Virus record (IMG/VR): IMGVR_UViG_3300026075_000040
Location: 1-20,759 of that record
Length of the DNA: 20,759 nt
Origin: a virus
Strand: one strand, 5' to 3'
The notes under the pieces are model-generated. The model was not told the DNA's origin. It did no database searches and worked only from the letters and a program-made list of their open reading frames with translations. Positions within the stretch are counted from its first letter, which is position 1, and every line of letters starts with the position of its first letter. This document shows, piece by piece, positions 20,687-20,759 of this stretch. Both the position numbers and the translations under genes were made by a program.

Positions 20687-20759
20687 CCGCGTTCGACTGG
20701 TCGAACCTGAACGTCGCCGCCGCGTTCATACTGGGCGCGATTCTGGCGACCGTCGCCAC
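20683..20759 (+). CDS. Partial membrane protein, probable holin
   Basis: GTG 20683 overlaps the endolysin stop as GTGA and opens a frame running off the right edge (25 complete codons). After a short polar start (MTAFDWSNLN) it becomes hydrophobic (VAAAFILGAILATVA), a membrane helix. A membrane protein coupled to an endolysin is most likely a holin. Only the first transmembrane segment is visible. Confidence 0.65.
   Translation, partial: MTAFDWSNLNVAAAFILGAILATVA

Noticed and set aside
1-20759. CRISPR array, insertion sequence or transposase
   Set aside because: No regularly spaced repeat/spacer unit, terminal inverted repeats or transposase-like protein was seen.

Overview
The window reads as most of the genome of a small temperate siphovirus (long-tailed, HK97-type head) infecting a high-GC actinobacterium, most likely a free phage genome or contig rather than an integrated prophage. 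Base composition is roughly 60-65% GC by eye. Genes are packed with 1-, 4- or 8-nt overlaps, many through GTGA, ATGA or TAATG junctions. The gene families (HK97 portal/protease/capsid, YqaJ exonuclease plus RecT, short C5 methyltransferase, HNH next to terminase, Amidase_2 lysin) are typical of actinophages. The host genus cannot be fixed from the sequence.

Layout. 1-664: three leftward genes (a partial gene, a zinc-ribbon protein, a small excisionase-like HTH protein with an odd start and a 13-base homopolymer). 665-999: attachment region with a 41-bp copy of the 3' half of a tRNA-Val(GAC), flanked by five TACACAC repeats. 1000-2746: zinc-ribbon protein, tyrosine integrase and a small coupled gene. 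2747-2903: regulatory gap with a promoter that would give a leaderless transcript. 2904-9165: rightward early block with two HTH proteins, a secreted lytic-transglycosylase-like enzyme and a tiny membrane protein, YqaJ exonuclease and RecT, a PD-(D/E)xK-like protein, a replication-initiator-like winged helix, a repeat-rich candidate origin (7606-7721), a DNA-cytosine methyltransferase, zinc-finger protein and HNH nuclease. A strong intrinsic terminator (9051-9075) lies in the end of the HNH gene. 9165-19784: terminase, portal, protease, capsid, connector, tail terminator, tail tube, gp10-like protein, two tail chaperones, tape measure, hub-like tail protein, putative fibre and a small protein. 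19781-20759: amidase endolysin and the start of a membrane protein, probably the holin.

How it works together. Integrase and one or more small HTH proteins would recombine the attP core with a host tRNA-Val gene, the phage core restoring the tRNA 3' half. The exonuclease/RecT pair would do homologous recombination, and the winged-helix protein and adjacent iterons would start replication. Terminase fills HK97-type heads, joined to a short tail (584-residue tape measure), and amidase plus holin release progeny. No classical CI-like repressor, small terminase, polymerase or primase is recognisable here.

Most unusual points: no GATC was found anywhere in a full manual read; a TTGCA-NN-TGCAA palindrome recurs in early and late regions; the HTH gene at 455-664 has a correctly spaced ribosome-binding site but only an ATA where the start should be; both nuclease-like proteins have Q where the catalytic E is expected; and base skew switches at the terminator/terminase boundary.
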